NCBI GenBank assembly: GCA_014804695.1
Contig: JAAUZJ010000009.1
Coordinates: 1-64,000, forward strand
Length of the DNA stretch: 64,000 nucleotides
Direction of reading: 5' to 3'
From: Lachnospiraceae bacterium
GTDB taxonomy: Bacteria > Bacillota > Clostridia > Lachnospirales > Lachnospiraceae
Shown here: piece by piece, positions 8,783 through 17,831 of the stretch
Numbering within the stretch: position 1 is the first letter of the stretch
How the letters are laid out: every line of letters begins with the position of its first letter
Translations under genes and position numbers: made by a program
Notes under the pieces: model-generated
Database searches by the model: none
Told to the model about the DNA's origin: nothing
What the model saw: only the letters and a program-made list of their open reading frames with translations

Positions 8783-9379
8783 ATGACAAGCGTTTATTTT
8801 GTGCGTCATGCACAGCCGGAACATGCATGGAAAGAAGATAGAACAAGACCTCTTACAGAAGAGGGTAAGAAAGATGCAGCAATTGTGTTAGATTTTTTGA
8901 AAGATAAGAAAATAGATGTTTTTTATTGTAGCCCTTACAAGCGAAGCATAGATACCATTGCAGATGCAGCAGCATTTTTCGGAAAAGAAATAATAACAGA
9001 CGAAGATTTAGGAGAACGCGAAAAAGGTCCGGATGGTAACAACCATGGTATGTTTCAGAAACGCTGGGCTGACCATGATTACCATGAGGATGGCGGAGAA
9101 TCTATTAATATGGTTCAGAATCGTAACATGAAAGCCCTAAACAAAATTTTATCCAATAATCCGGATAAGGCAATTGTTGTGGGAACTCATGGGACTGCTC
9201 TTAGCACAATATTGAATTTTTATGATAACAGTTTCGGCTGTGATGATTTTTTGAGAATTATAGACTGGATGCCGTATATTATTGAACTGGATTTTGAAGG
9301 AAATAAATTAGTTGGTAAGCACGAGCATTGCCATGTGGAAAAGGAATTCAAGGGTAAGCAACGTGCGGATAAGAAGTAG
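8783..9379 (+). CDS. Histidine phosphatase family protein
   Basis: A 198-residue phosphoglycerate mutase-like phosphatase. The catalytic motif is VRHAQPE (about residues 6-12; RHA in place of the usual RHG), the first Arg of the pocket is in CSPYKRSIDT (about 51-60), and the second His lies in GTHGTALST (about 137-145). It should hydrolyse a phosphomonoester through a phosphohistidine. GGAGAG seven bases before 8783 supports this start over the upstream TTG at 8759. It follows the HhH-like gene by 20 bp and precedes the DUF2726 helicase by 10 bp, so the four genes are likely one transcript. Confidence 0.85.
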   Translation: MTSVYFVRHAQPEHAWKEDRTRPLTEEGKKDAAIVLDFLKDKKIDVFYCSPYKRSIDTIADAAAFFGKEIITDEDLGEREKGPDGNNHGMFQKRWADHDYHEDGGESINMVQNRNMKALNKILSNNPDKAIVVGTHGTALSTILNFYDNSFGCDDFLRIIDWMPYIIELDFEGNKLVGKHEHCHVEKEFKGKQRADKK

Positions 9380-9389
9380 TGAGGAACAG

Positions 9390-12119
9390 ATGAATACAAG
9401 ATATAATATGATCCTTATTAGGGGTGAAATTAAGACTTCAGAAATAATGTCGTGCCGATATAATGGGGATACCAAGAAATGGGATGTGAAATTTAATAAT
9501 GGAAAAATATATTCATATGGATATTTGAATGTTGAAAAATTGACTGACCCAGAAGTTTTAAATCCTAACATGTATCGTATTAGTAGATACGGACAAGAGT
9601 TTTTTGATGTAAAAGCTATATATGTATTTCGAAGTGAATATGAGACTTACTGGCATATTTGTTTTGGTGATGGTAGTGAAAGGGATTATAACCGTAGCGA
9701 CTTAAAGGTTGTTGAGTCATGCCTTAATCAAAGCCGTTCTGCAAATGTGTTTGAATATTTAAAGCAGATTGCAGGTCTGAGTGATATTAGGAATGAAGAG
9801 ACTGGCGAAAAATTATTGGCGAAAAGGTTTGAAAAGATATCTTTTGTAGCTGAAAATGTAGCTTTGGCGAAGTATTTGTATCCATCTTCGTTGCAGACCG
9901 GCAAAATGAAGCGTGAGTACATACCGATTTTCCCATTTGGCTGTAACAATAGTCAATATAAGGCTGTAAAAAGTGCTATGGAAAATCAGGTTAGTGTTAT
10001 TCAGGGACCGCCGGGAACAGGGAAGACACAGACTATATTAAATATAATTGCTAACATATTGATGCAGGGGAAAACGGTACAGATCGTATCTAATAACAAC
10101 TCGGCTACTGAAAACGTATATGAGAAATTATCTTCTACAAAATACAATTTAGGATTTGTTGTCGCAACATTGGGAAGTTCTAAAAATAAGAAAAATTTTG
10201 TTGAGCATCAGGATACGAATTATCCCGATTTTTCGTCTTGGAAAATGGAAGAAGATCCAAGTGTTTTGCAAAAGAGTATATCAGAGCAGTCCATTCAATT
10301 AAAAACCGTTTTTGATAAGCAGGAAGAACTGGCCTGTTTAAGGCATGAGATTTCTCAGTTGGTTACAGAACAGGAGTATTTTAATCAATATGTTGAGGAG
10401 TCAGATGTTAATACAGAAAGAATAAAGTTTAGTAAAAATCGATCATCAAAAAATTGGATGACACTGTGGCAGGAGTGTCAGATGATTTCGGAAAGGCAAA
10501 AGGCTATAGGTTTTTTATTTAAGATAAAATCCTTTTTTAAATATGGGATAACGGATTGGAGTTTCTACAAACAAGATATTGCAAAGATAATTACTACGTT
10601 TCAGGCTATGTATTATTGTGCAAAGCAAGAGGAGTTGTCTGAGAAAATTACAGATATTGAAAAGTATCTGAATAGTGTTGATAAGAATTTGCTCGAGAAT
10701 TTGTGTAATCAGTCAATGGCTGTATTAAAAGACAAGCTTGCAAGAAGGTATGAAACTAACAACAGTCGTAAAATATTTAATGAAGATAATTTGTGGAAAG
10801 AACCATATGGAGTTCTAGCGGAATATCCGGTTATATTAAGTACAACATTTTCCTCAAGAAACAGTTTGAATTCAGATGTTGTGTATGATTACCTCATTAT
10901 GGACGAAGCGTCACAGGTAGATATTGCAACCGGTGCGTTGGCACTTTCCTGCGCAAGGAATGTTGTTATTGTAGGAGATACCAAGCAGCTTCCCAATGTT
11001 GTTACAGATTACATAAAAGTTAAGGCAAAAGCTATATTCGATAGTTTTAATGTAAATGAAGGATATCAATATACGAAAAGTTTTTTGCAATCAATTTTGG
11101 ATGTTATGCCAAATGTGCCGCAAACATTGTTGCGAGAACATTATAGGTGTCATCCTAAAATAATCGATTTTTGCAACCAAAAATTTTATCGTGGGGAATT
11201 GATTATAATGACAACGGATAAGGGCGAAGAAGATGTTTTGTCGGTAGTTAAAACAGTAGCAGGAAATCATGAGCGTAACCATTATAGTCAACGGCAGATA
11301 GATGTAATCAAAAATGAAATAATACCTAAATATGTTTTAAATCCACAGGAAACAGGAATTATAGCACCATATAGAAATCAGGTGGAGGCTTTGAACAGGG
11401 AGATTACTGATATTGATGCTGCTACAGTGCATAAGTTTCAGGGTAAGGAAAAAGAAAACATAATTATATCTACAGTAGATGATGAAATATCAGATTTTGC
11501 AGATGATCCATACTTAATCAATGTTGCTGTTTCAAGAGCTAAGAAAAAATTGATGTTGGTAGTAACAGGTAATGAACAGTCTAAAGAACGAAATATAACA
11601 GATTTAATAGATTACATTCAATATAATAATTTTGAGGTTGTTGAGAGTAAGATTTATTCTATTTTTGATTACCTTTACAAGCAGTATACTGAGGAAAGAA
11701 TGGCATACTTGAAGAAACATAATAAGGTATCAGAATATGATTCAGAGAATCTAATGTATTCATTAGTAGAGGAAATTATTTCTGACAACAAATATTCAAG
11801 CTTAGATGTTGTTTGTCATTTTCCGCTGAATATGTTGATTAAGAATCCAGAATTATTAAACGAACAGGAATGTCAGTATGCAATGAATCCAGCTACGCAT
11901 TTGGATTTTCTGATATACAACAGAATTGGTAAAAAGCCTGTGTTGGCGATTGAAGTTGATGGATACGAATATCACAAAGAAGATACGGTACAGGCGTCAC
12001 GTGATTTATTGAAGAATCATATATTGGAACTGTATGAAATTCCGTTATTGAGATTTAAGACAAATGGAAGTGGTGAAAAGGAAAAGATTCTTGAAATGCT
12101 GGAAAAGTTGGTTGTATAG
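9390..12119 (+). CDS. SF1 (Dna2/Upf1-like) helicase with C-terminal DUF2726/PD-(D/E)XK-like nuclease
   Basis: A 909-residue protein. Residues 1-190 form a divergent N-terminal region. The SF1 helicase follows with Walker A GPPGTGKT (about 206), Walker B MDEASQVD (about 503), GDTKQLP (about 530) and motif VI VAVSRAKKKL (about 712). The tail contains HLDFLIYN (about 835) and AIEVDGYEYH (about 853), a Vsr/DUF2726-like nuclease signature with Asp and Glu/Asp metal ligands. An insertion of about 200 residues between Walker A and B is predicted helical. The ATG at 9390 has GAGGAA upstream; an earlier start would overlap the phosphatase gene. COG1112-type helicases fused to nucleases are common in defence islands; the role here is inferred. 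Confidence 0.8.
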   Translation: MNTRYNMILIRGEIKTSEIMSCRYNGDTKKWDVKFNNGKIYSYGYLNVEKLTDPEVLNPNMYRISRYGQEFFDVKAIYVFRSEYETYWHICFGDGSERDYNRSDLKVVESCLNQSRSANVFEYLKQIAGLSDIRNEETGEKLLAKRFEKISFVAENVALAKYLYPSSLQTGKMKREYIPIFPFGCNNSQYKAVKSAMENQVSVIQGPPGTGKTQTILNIIANILMQGKTVQIVSNNNSATENVYEKLSSTKYNLGFVVATLGSSKNKKNFVEHQDTNYPDFSSWKMEEDPSVLQKSISEQSIQLKTVFDKQEELACLRHEISQLVTEQEYFNQYVEESDVNTERIKFSKNRSSKNWMTLWQECQMISERQKAIGFLFKIKSFFKYGITDWSFYKQDIAKIITTFQAMYYCAKQEELSEKITDIEKYLNSVDKNLLENLCNQSMAVLKDKLARRYETNNSRKIFNEDNLWKEPYGVLAEYPVILSTTFSSRNSLNSDVVYDYLIMDEASQVDIATGALALSCARNVVIVGDTKQLPNVVTDYIKVKAKAIFDSFNVNEGYQYTKSFLQSILDVMPNVPQTLLREHYRCHPKIIDFCNQKFYRGELIIMTTDKGEEDVLSVVKTVAGNHERNHYSQRQIDVIKNEIIPKYVLNPQETGIIAPYRNQVEALNREITDIDAATVHKFQGKEKENIIISTVDDEISDFADDPYLINVAVSRAKKKLMLVVTGNEQSKERNITDLIDYIQYNNFEVVESKIYSIFDYLYKQYTEERMAYLKKHNKVSEYDSENLMYSLVEEIISDNKYSSLDVVCHFPLNMLIKNPELLNEQECQYAMNPATHLDFLIYNRIGKKPVLAIEVDGYEYHKEDTVQASRDLLKNHILELYEIPLLRFKTNGSGEKEKILEMLEKLVV

Positions 12120-12169
12120 CGAGAATACCTTTAGTGTTGCGATATCAAACAGGACAGAGGTGATATATC

Positions 12170-12343
12170 ATGCAGTTACCAATTTCAGATGAACTATATA
12201 TCGGATATTTAAGTCGATTATTTGGCAACACATCTAATTGTTATAAGTTTTTCTGGGGGCATTATTTTGAATTGCTTGGAGATATGGAGTATCGTGCTTA
12301 TGAAATGCGACAGCAATATTTACAAGTAAATAAAACGTTTTAA
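12170..12343 (+). pseudogene. Truncated HNH-endonuclease-type gene (N-terminal stump)
   Basis: A 57-codon reading frame with a good ribosome binding site (AGAGGTGA). Its first 28 residues, MQLPISDELYIGYLSRLF and then GNTSNCYKFFW, look like the conserved start of bacterial HNH nuclease proteins. After FFWG the sequence departs into unrelated residues and stops, with no HNH motif. I read it as the remnant of a deleted or recombined gene. The stop overlaps the stop of the convergent hydrolase gene. It could still produce a short peptide. Confidence 0.55.
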
Positions 12344-12909
12344 ACCTCAATGATTCCCTTACAGAACTCCATCGTCCTTTGCATGACATCTTTTAATATT
12401 TCAATATTTCTCAACGTATCATTGCATTCAAGAGAATGATTGCATCCATCATATACAGCCAGAGGAACATGATTTGTATCGGAAAGCTGAATAATCTCAT
12501 CGGTATCACTCCATGGATCTGCAGTCCCAATAAAACCAATTGCATTATTGGGTGCAAAAAGGAAAGTCTGTACTAATGGCGTATACAAAATATGCCTTGC
12601 ATGTTTTAGACCATACTTCTGTGCATATGACGTTGCAATAATCGTTCCGATGCTTTTTGAAATAAAAAGCACATCTTCATATTCGGACCAAACTATTTCT
12701 GAAAGTTCGGCTTCGGCCTGTGAAAACAGTGTTTCATAGGCTTCTTTCATTTTCTCCTCATTGCCGCGGATATTTCCAGCGTTATATGTGTAGTTCACAT
12801 TTCTGGAATTTTCATATCCAAGTTTATTTGCGATGCTTCTGCTATAATAAAGAAGCGGTTTATCACAATGGTATCCTATACCTGGAAAGAAAACAGCGAT
12901 TTTGGTCAT
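12340..12909 (-). CDS. Alpha/beta hydrolase
   Basis: A 189-residue small alpha/beta hydrolase. The nucleophile elbow is ISKSIGT (about residues 83-89, G/S-x-S-x-G form), the acidic residue lies in GTADPWSD (about 132-139), and the His in GCNHSLE (about 152-158). The N-terminus FFPGIGYHCDKPLLYY matches the oxyanion-hole region. No signal peptide, so it acts in the cytoplasm. AAAGGAA precedes the ATG. It is monocistronic and converges with the HNH stump. Substrate unknown. Confidence 0.75.
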   Translation of the reverse strand: MTKIAVFFPGIGYHCDKPLLYYSRSIANKLGYENSRNVNYTYNAGNIRGNEEKMKEAYETLFSQAEAELSEIVWSEYEDVLFISKSIGTIIATSYAQKYGLKHARHILYTPLVQTFLFAPNNAIGFIGTADPWSDTDEIIQLSDTNHVPLAVYDGCNHSLECNDTLRNIEILKDVMQRTMEFCKGIIEV

Positions 12910-13065
12910 AATAGTTCCTTTCGATTCTTAATATATTCACATTAAATAATAGCATAAACTCTTGGCCGTATCTATATTCTTAGATAATTTTTCAGTGTTC
13001 TACGTATTTTAAATCGCATTTTTATGTGATAGTAATTTTTTATGATGGTGGGTAGATTGTAAAAG

Positions 13066-13074
13066 TGCTATAAT
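13066..13074 (+). promoter_or_regulatory. Extended -10 promoter of the mazG gene
   Basis: TGCTATAAT (13066-13074) is a full extended -10 element 79 bp before the mazG start. There is no good -35 at 17 bp, as is common for extended -10 promoters. Confidence 0.5.
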
Positions 13075-13152
13075 TAGAGAATCGAATTATATTATTATAT
13101 AGGCGTAATAAATAGAATTACGAAGAGGAGATTTTGGAGGAGAAAGTAGTTT

Positions 13153-13626
13153 ATGACAAAATTTGAAGAATTTCAAAATATAATAGCACGTCTGAGAGCT
13201 CCCGATGGCTGTCCGTGGGATAAAGAACAAACTCATTCAAGTCTTAAAGCTGCCTGTATTGAAGAAGCTGCAGAGGTGGTCTGTGGCATCAATATTTTGG
13301 AGGATACCGGTAATTCGGATAACTTGAAAGAAGAACTTGGGGATTTGCTTTTGCAGGTAGTTATGCATGCACAGATTGCGGAAGAAGAGGGGCTGTTTAC
13401 AATGGATGATATCATTCAGGGTATCAGTGAAAAGATGATTCGTCGCCATCCTCACGTTTTTGGAGAGGAGACCGTATCCGATTCAGGGGAAGTGTTGGGT
13501 AAATGGAACGATATAAAGAAGAATGAGAAAACCGGAAAAGAGTGGATGGATAATTATCTTCCGGACGCCTTTAATGAAGCGAAGGAATTGATTGATAAGG
13601 CGGGAAAGAGGAAAGGATTTGAGTAG
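13153..13626 (+). CDS. mazG: MazG-type nucleoside triphosphate pyrophosphohydrolase
   Basis: A 157-residue all-alpha NTP-PPase. The opening LRAPDGCPWDKEQTHSSL is the MazG hallmark, and the Mg-binding helices are EEAAEV (about 37-42) and EELGDLLLQVV..H (about 60-73), followed by RRHPHVFG. It hydrolyses (d)NTPs to NMP and pyrophosphate, cleaning aberrant nucleotides and, in E. coli, damping the stringent response. The length fits single-domain MazG, with only one catalytic half compared with the double-domain E. coli protein. GGAGGAGAAAG sets the start. It is 65 bp upstream of a diguanylate cyclase gene. Confidence 0.92.
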   Translation: MTKFEEFQNIIARLRAPDGCPWDKEQTHSSLKAACIEEAAEVVCGINILEDTGNSDNLKEELGDLLLQVVMHAQIAEEEGLFTMDDIIQGISEKMIRRHPHVFGEETVSDSGEVLGKWNDIKKNEKTGKEWMDNYLPDAFNEAKELIDKAGKRKGFE

Positions 13627-13691
13627 GCCTCTATTGACTTTCCTTTTTGCGATTGCTAGAATTTAGTTACAAATTACAGGGAGTGATACGA

Positions 13692-15326
13692 TTGGAGAAA
13701 CGTGTTACAGGAATTTATTTCGCAGTATTGATAATAGGAATGATATATGCCGTTTTTGCGGCAAATTCTTTTCGTAATAACATATATGCCAGAGCAGAGG
13801 ATAAAGAGGTCGCTATATGGAATGACCAAATGGAGATGACGCAGGAGGAGGGTGTATATTATTATCGGCGGATACTGCCTTCGCAGAACATTAGTGAGAA
13901 AGTAATTTTATATAATACTGTGCATATGTACCTGGATGTATTCATTGATGGGAATAAAGTATATGAATTAACAGGAGAAAAGGACAGGGCGGTTAAAACC
14001 GTAGGCTTTTGTTGGAATGTAATTTCCCTGGCAGAAGATGATGCCGGTAAGGAGATTGTATTTCAGGTGACGCCGGTTTATAGCGGTGGTAAGCCAAATG
14101 GGAATTTCTATTTTGGTACATATAGTGAGATAGAGCATACGATTCTGTCAGAGAGGCTTGTCCGGATTATTGTGTCCGGAATGATTGCGCTGGCAGGTAT
14201 TGTAATGCTGTTGTATGGCATTTTTGTGGTGAAGAAAGAACATGATGCTGAGACTATTATACAGTTTTCGATATTTGCCGTTATGCTGGGAATCTGGGCT
14301 GTAATTGAGACACAGGTACCGGATTTGATTTTTCCATGTAATATAGTGATGGTATTTTTATCACATTTGACATTAATGATCATGCCGCTTCCGTTTATGT
14401 TGTTTTTGCGTCATATGTATCATAATGGCAATCATAAATTGTGGAGTTTATGCTGTTATATAAATTGTGTGGTAATCGCTGTTCGTGTTTTTCTGCAGGT
14501 TTTTGGAATATATGATTTTAAAGAAACTTTGATTTTGACGCATATCTACATTGTGCTGTTTGTATTAGTTATTGTTGCAATGACTATTCATGAAATTGCA
14601 GTGAACGAAACTGACAGGATGTTTAAGATTAACAGTGTCTGCGTGTTGATCATTTTGGTAAGTACCGTACTGGAGTTGTTGTTTTATCGTATAAGCGATA
14701 AGAGTACTCCTTTTGGAAGCATCGGATTTTTATTCTACATAGTAGTTATGGGAATTGTAAATGTGCGAAGATACCGCGAACTGATGGAGCAGGCAAGAGA
14801 AAGTGAGCTCTATCGCAAGCTTGCGTTTACAGATGAACTGACAGGGCTTGCAAATCGTACCGCATTCAAAGAAGACTTGGAAATGCGTGTGGAGCCGGAT
14901 AAATCAGACGGAGAGGAAAAAATACTTCCAACTGTTGTTTACATGTTTGATTTGAATGATTTAAAGAAATGTAATGATAATTATGGTCATGACTATGGCG
15001 ATAAGTATATTAAAATGGCAGCAGGTGTTTTAAAGAAGCTTTTTGCCCAGGAGGGAAAATGCTACCGGATCGGCGGAGATGAATTTTGTGCATGGGCGCC
15101 TTATACCTCTTTGGATGCGATTAATGAGAAATTGCAGATGCTGGAACATGAGGTAAAGGAATTGAACAAAGAGAAGTTTGTTGTAGAAGTCAGCGTATCA
15201 ACCGGTTATGCGGTTTATCAGGAGAATATGGATGGCGGCGGATTGTATAGCACGATGAAACGGGCGGATGCAATGATGTATGAGCATAAGCAGGAATTTA
15301 AAAAGCGTAAATCTGATAAATTATAA
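13692..15326 (+). CDS. Membrane diguanylate cyclase (GGDEF) with 7TMR-DISM-like sensor
   Basis: A 544-residue protein. A first membrane segment (about 7-24) precedes an extracytoplasmic beta-rich domain (about 30-160). A bundle of roughly seven membrane helices follows (about 165-370), then a linker helix and a C-terminal GGDEF domain with FTDELTGLANR (about 380) and the active site RIGGDEF (about 459). It should make cyclic di-GMP from two GTP in response to an external signal. No RxxD inhibitory site is visible upstream of GGDEF. The TTG start at 13692 has GGGAGTGA upstream; a longer TTG start at 13647 lacks one. A 10-bp hairpin follows the gene. Confidence 0.85.
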   Translation: MEKRVTGIYFAVLIIGMIYAVFAANSFRNNIYARAEDKEVAIWNDQMEMTQEEGVYYYRRILPSQNISEKVILYNTVHMYLDVFIDGNKVYELTGEKDRAVKTVGFCWNVISLAEDDAGKEIVFQVTPVYSGGKPNGNFYFGTYSEIEHTILSERLVRIIVSGMIALAGIVMLLYGIFVVKKEHDAETIIQFSIFAVMLGIWAVIETQVPDLIFPCNIVMVFLSHLTLMIMPLPFMLFLRHMYHNGNHKLWSLCCYINCVVIAVRVFLQVFGIYDFKETLILTHIYIVLFVLVIVAMTIHEIAVNETDRMFKINSVCVLIILVSTVLELLFYRISDKSTPFGSIGFLFYIVVMGIVNVRRYRELMEQARESELYRKLAFTDELTGLANRTAFKEDLEMRVEPDKSDGEEKILPTVVYMFDLNDLKKCNDNYGHDYGDKYIKMAAGVLKKLFAQEGKCYRIGGDEFCAWAPYTSLDAINEKLQMLEHEVKELNKEKFVVEVSVSTGYAVYQENMDGGGLYSTMKRADAMMYEHKQEFKKRKSDKL

Positions 15327-15339
15327 AAAGTTAATTTTG

Positions 15340-15370
15340 GAACCTTGTAGGATTTGTTCTTACAAGGTTC
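15340..15370 (+). terminator. Hairpin after the diguanylate cyclase gene
   Basis: GAACCTTGTA (15340-15349) pairs perfectly with TACAAGGTTC (15361-15370) around an 11-nt loop. The following sequence AATAGATTGATTTA has few U residues, so termination would be inefficient, but the position 14 bp after the stop codon fits a terminator. Confidence 0.5.
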
Positions 15371-15398
15371 AATAGATTGATTTATAGATTTGTTTCAG

Positions 15399-15427
15399 TT
15401 GACACAATATAAGCATCGGTCTATAAT
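15399..15427 (+). promoter_or_regulatory. Consensus sigma-A promoter for the ECF S-component
   Basis: TTGACA (15399-15404) and TATAAT (15422-15427) are both perfect and 17 bp apart. The start codon is 55 bp beyond the -10 element, leaving a short leader without an obvious riboswitch. This is the strongest promoter seen in the window. Confidence 0.85.
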
Positions 15428-15482
15428 AATTATGTATTGTTATTACATAATAAAATGTTTCATATTGAGGGAGGAAATTCCA

Positions 15483-16025
15483 ATGAAGAAACTATCTGTT
15501 AAAAGTGTTGTTGCAATTGGTATTGGTGCGGCTTTATTTTTTGTTTTAGGAAAGATTTCAATTCCTACGCCGGTGCCCAATACTTATATCAGCTTACAGT
15601 ATGCGATTCAGGCTGTATTTGCAGCGTTGTTTGGACCTATAGCAGGTCTGCTTATTGGCTTTATTGGTCATACATTGATTGACGCAACCAGTTATGGTCC
15701 TTGGTGGAGCTGGATCATTGCATCTGCGTTTGCAGGTCTTGTTATCGGTTTGATAACTTTGAAGTTGGATATTAATGAGGGAATTGACGTTAAGAAGATT
15801 GTACACTTCAATGTTGCACAGATCATTGCCCATCTATTGTCATGGGGACTTGTTGCACCTTGTCTGGATATTCTGATTTATTCAGAGCCTATTGAGAAGT
15901 TATTTGCACAGGGACTTGTGGCAGGTATTTCCAATATGCTTACAACCGGAGTTGTAGGTACACTTTTGTTAGTTGCATATTCTGGTACAATTGTAAAGAA
16001 AGGTTCCCTGAATAAGGAGGATTAA
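15483..16025 (+). CDS. ECF transporter S-component (UPF0397 family)
   Basis: A 180-residue integral membrane protein with five or six helices. SLQYAIQAVFAALFGP and LIGFIGHTLIDATSYGPWW are conserved stretches of the UPF0397 substrate-binding S-components. GGAGG upstream of ATG 15483 defines the start, and the 31-residue extension to 15390 is not supported. It binds a vitamin-like substrate that is not identifiable from sequence. The double ATPase and EcfT partners follow immediately, so this is a dedicated ECF importer rather than one sharing a common energising module. A terminator-like hairpin separates it from the ATPase gene. Confidence 0.88.
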   Translation: MKKLSVKSVVAIGIGAALFFVLGKISIPTPVPNTYISLQYAIQAVFAALFGPIAGLLIGFIGHTLIDATSYGPWWSWIIASAFAGLVIGLITLKLDINEGIDVKKIVHFNVAQIIAHLLSWGLVAPCLDILIYSEPIEKLFAQGLVAGISNMLTTGVVGTLLLVAYSGTIVKKGSLNKED

Positions 16026-16047
16026 TTTATAACAGCAATTGTTTATT

Positions 16048-16080
16048 AAGAGCGGTCGTTTTTGCGGCGGCTCTTTTTAT
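16048..16080 (+). terminator. Rho-independent terminator between S-component and ATPase
   Basis: An 11-position GC-rich stem with one mismatch (16049-16059 with 16064-16074) is followed directly by five T residues. It lies 23 bp after the S-component stop and 41 bp before the ATPase start. It may make the S-component transcript more abundant than the rest by partial termination. Confidence 0.75.
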
Positions 16081-16120
16081 GAGATGGGAAATTTGAATTT
16101 ACAGAAAAAGGAGTAATATT

Positions 16121-17830
16121 ATGACGTCTCCAGTTATTTCTTTTAAGGACTACGGTTTTCAATATATGGCACAGGCAGAGCCGACGCTTAAAAACATTAA
16201 TCTGGATATTTATCCTGGAGAAAAGGTATTGATCGCAGGTACTTCGGGCAGTGGTAAGAGTACAATAGGAAACTGTATCAATGGATTGATACCATTTGCT
16301 TATCCCGGCAAAAGCACAGGCACTCTTACGGTAGATGGTGTGGAGGCTGAAAAAAGCAGTATCTTTGAATTGAGCCATACAGTTGGTACGGTATTGCAAG
16401 ATACGGACGGACAATTTATAGGACTGACTGTGGGAGAAGATATCGCCTTTGCACAGGAGAATGAGTGTGTTTTGCAGGACGAAATGAAACAGATGGTAAA
16501 GCGGGTATCCGAATTGGTGGATATTGATCACCATCTTGAGTATTCGCCACAGGAATTGTCGGGCGGGCAGAAGCAGCGTGTCAGCCTGGCCGGAGTAATG
16601 GTGGAAGCGGTAAAAGTACTGTTGTTTGACGAACCATTGGCAAATTTGGATCCGGCAGCAGGACGATCGACAATAGAACTGATTGATATGGTACACGAGC
16701 GCACAGGAGCTGCGGTAGTTATCATAGAACACCGATTGGAGGATGTGCTGTGGCGCAGTATGGATAGGATCATCCTGATGAATGAAGGAGAGATTGTGGC
16801 TGACATGCCGGTAGCCAAGCTGCTTGCAGGGAATTTGCTTTTGCAGCATGGAATCAGAGAGCCGCTTTATCTGACAGCGCTTCGCTATGCCGGCATCGAG
16901 ATCAGTGAAGCACTGCACCCGGAACATGTGGATAGTCTGGTTCTTGGAGCGGAAGATAAAGAGAAAGTGTTGAACTGGTATCAGGAACAAAAAGCCGGAA
17001 TTCGTACGGGGCAGTATGGACAGGAATTGCTTCGGGTGGAAAATCTGAAGTTTGGTTATACGCCGGATAAGTACAACCTGCAGGATGTCAATTTTACGAT
17101 TCATAAGGGAGAAATGGTTAGTATCGTGGGGCGTAATGGGGCCGGAAAGAGTACGCTTGCAAAATTGATCTGTGGTTTTGAGAAGCCGGTTTCAGGCGCC
17201 ATCTATATGGAAGGCAGAGATATAGAAAAAGATACTATTAAAGAAAGAGCAGAGCGGATTGGTTATGTTATGCAAAATCCGAACCAGATGATCTCTAAAC
17301 CGATGATCTGGGATGAGGTGGAGATGGCACTTGTGCAGAGCGGCATGCCAAAAGAAGAGCGAACCAAACGGGTAGAAGAAACATTAAAAGTTTGCGGACT
17401 CTATTCTTTCCGGAACTGGCCGGTTTCTGCGTTGTCTTTTGGACAGAAGAAGAGGGTGACGATTGCCAGTATTCTTGTTCAGCGTCCGCAGATAATCATA
17501 TTGGATGAGCCTACTGCAGGGCAGGATTATCATCATTATACCGAAATTATGGATTTCTTGAAGAAATTGAACGAAAAAGGATATACGATACTGATGATCA
17601 CACATGACATGCATTTGATGCTGGAATATACGGAGCGTGCAATTGTTTTCAGTGAAGGAAGGATGTTGGCTGATACGACAGCGGCACATGTATTAAATGA
17701 TCCGAAATTGGTGCAGGCGGCAAATCTAAAAGAGACCAGTCTGTATACATTAAGCCTTGCCTGTGGCATTAAAGAGCCGCAGACCTTTACAGAGTGCTTT
17801 ATCGGATATGAGAAGAAGGAGGTGCGGTAA
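16121..17830 (+). CDS. ECF transporter double ATPase (EcfA-EcfA' fusion, DUF3744)
   Basis: A 569-residue fusion of two ABC ATPase domains. Domain 1 has Walker A GTSGSGKST (about 40-48), signature LSGGQKQR (about 147) and Walker B LLFDEPLANLDP. A linker about 50-100 residues long of DUF3744 type follows. Domain 2 has Walker A GRNGAGKST (about 337), signature LSFGQKKR and IILDEPTAGQD. The two domains together energise the ECF importer with the S-component upstream and EcfT downstream. AAAAAGGAG sets the start. One base separates its stop from the ecfT start codon. Confidence 0.9.
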   Translation: MTSPVISFKDYGFQYMAQAEPTLKNINLDIYPGEKVLIAGTSGSGKSTIGNCINGLIPFAYPGKSTGTLTVDGVEAEKSSIFELSHTVGTVLQDTDGQFIGLTVGEDIAFAQENECVLQDEMKQMVKRVSELVDIDHHLEYSPQELSGGQKQRVSLAGVMVEAVKVLLFDEPLANLDPAAGRSTIELIDMVHERTGAAVVIIEHRLEDVLWRSMDRIILMNEGEIVADMPVAKLLAGNLLLQHGIREPLYLTALRYAGIEISEALHPEHVDSLVLGAEDKEKVLNWYQEQKAGIRTGQYGQELLRVENLKFGYTPDKYNLQDVNFTIHKGEMVSIVGRNGAGKSTLAKLICGFEKPVSGAIYMEGRDIEKDTIKERAERIGYVMQNPNQMISKPMIWDEVEMALVQSGMPKEERTKRVEETLKVCGLYSFRNWPVSALSFGQKKRVTIASILVQRPQIIILDEPTAGQDYHHYTEIMDFLKKLNEKGYTILMITHDMHLMLEYTERAIVFSEGRMLADTTAAHVLNDPKLVQAANLKETSLYTLSLACGIKEPQTFTECFIGYEKKEVR

Positions 17831-17831
17831 G

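Noticed and set aside
16046..17104. A 352-codon open frame on the minus strand inside the ECF ATPase gene
   Set aside because: It is a shadow of the strongly supported double ATPase on the other strand, with low-complexity composition and no ribosome binding site.
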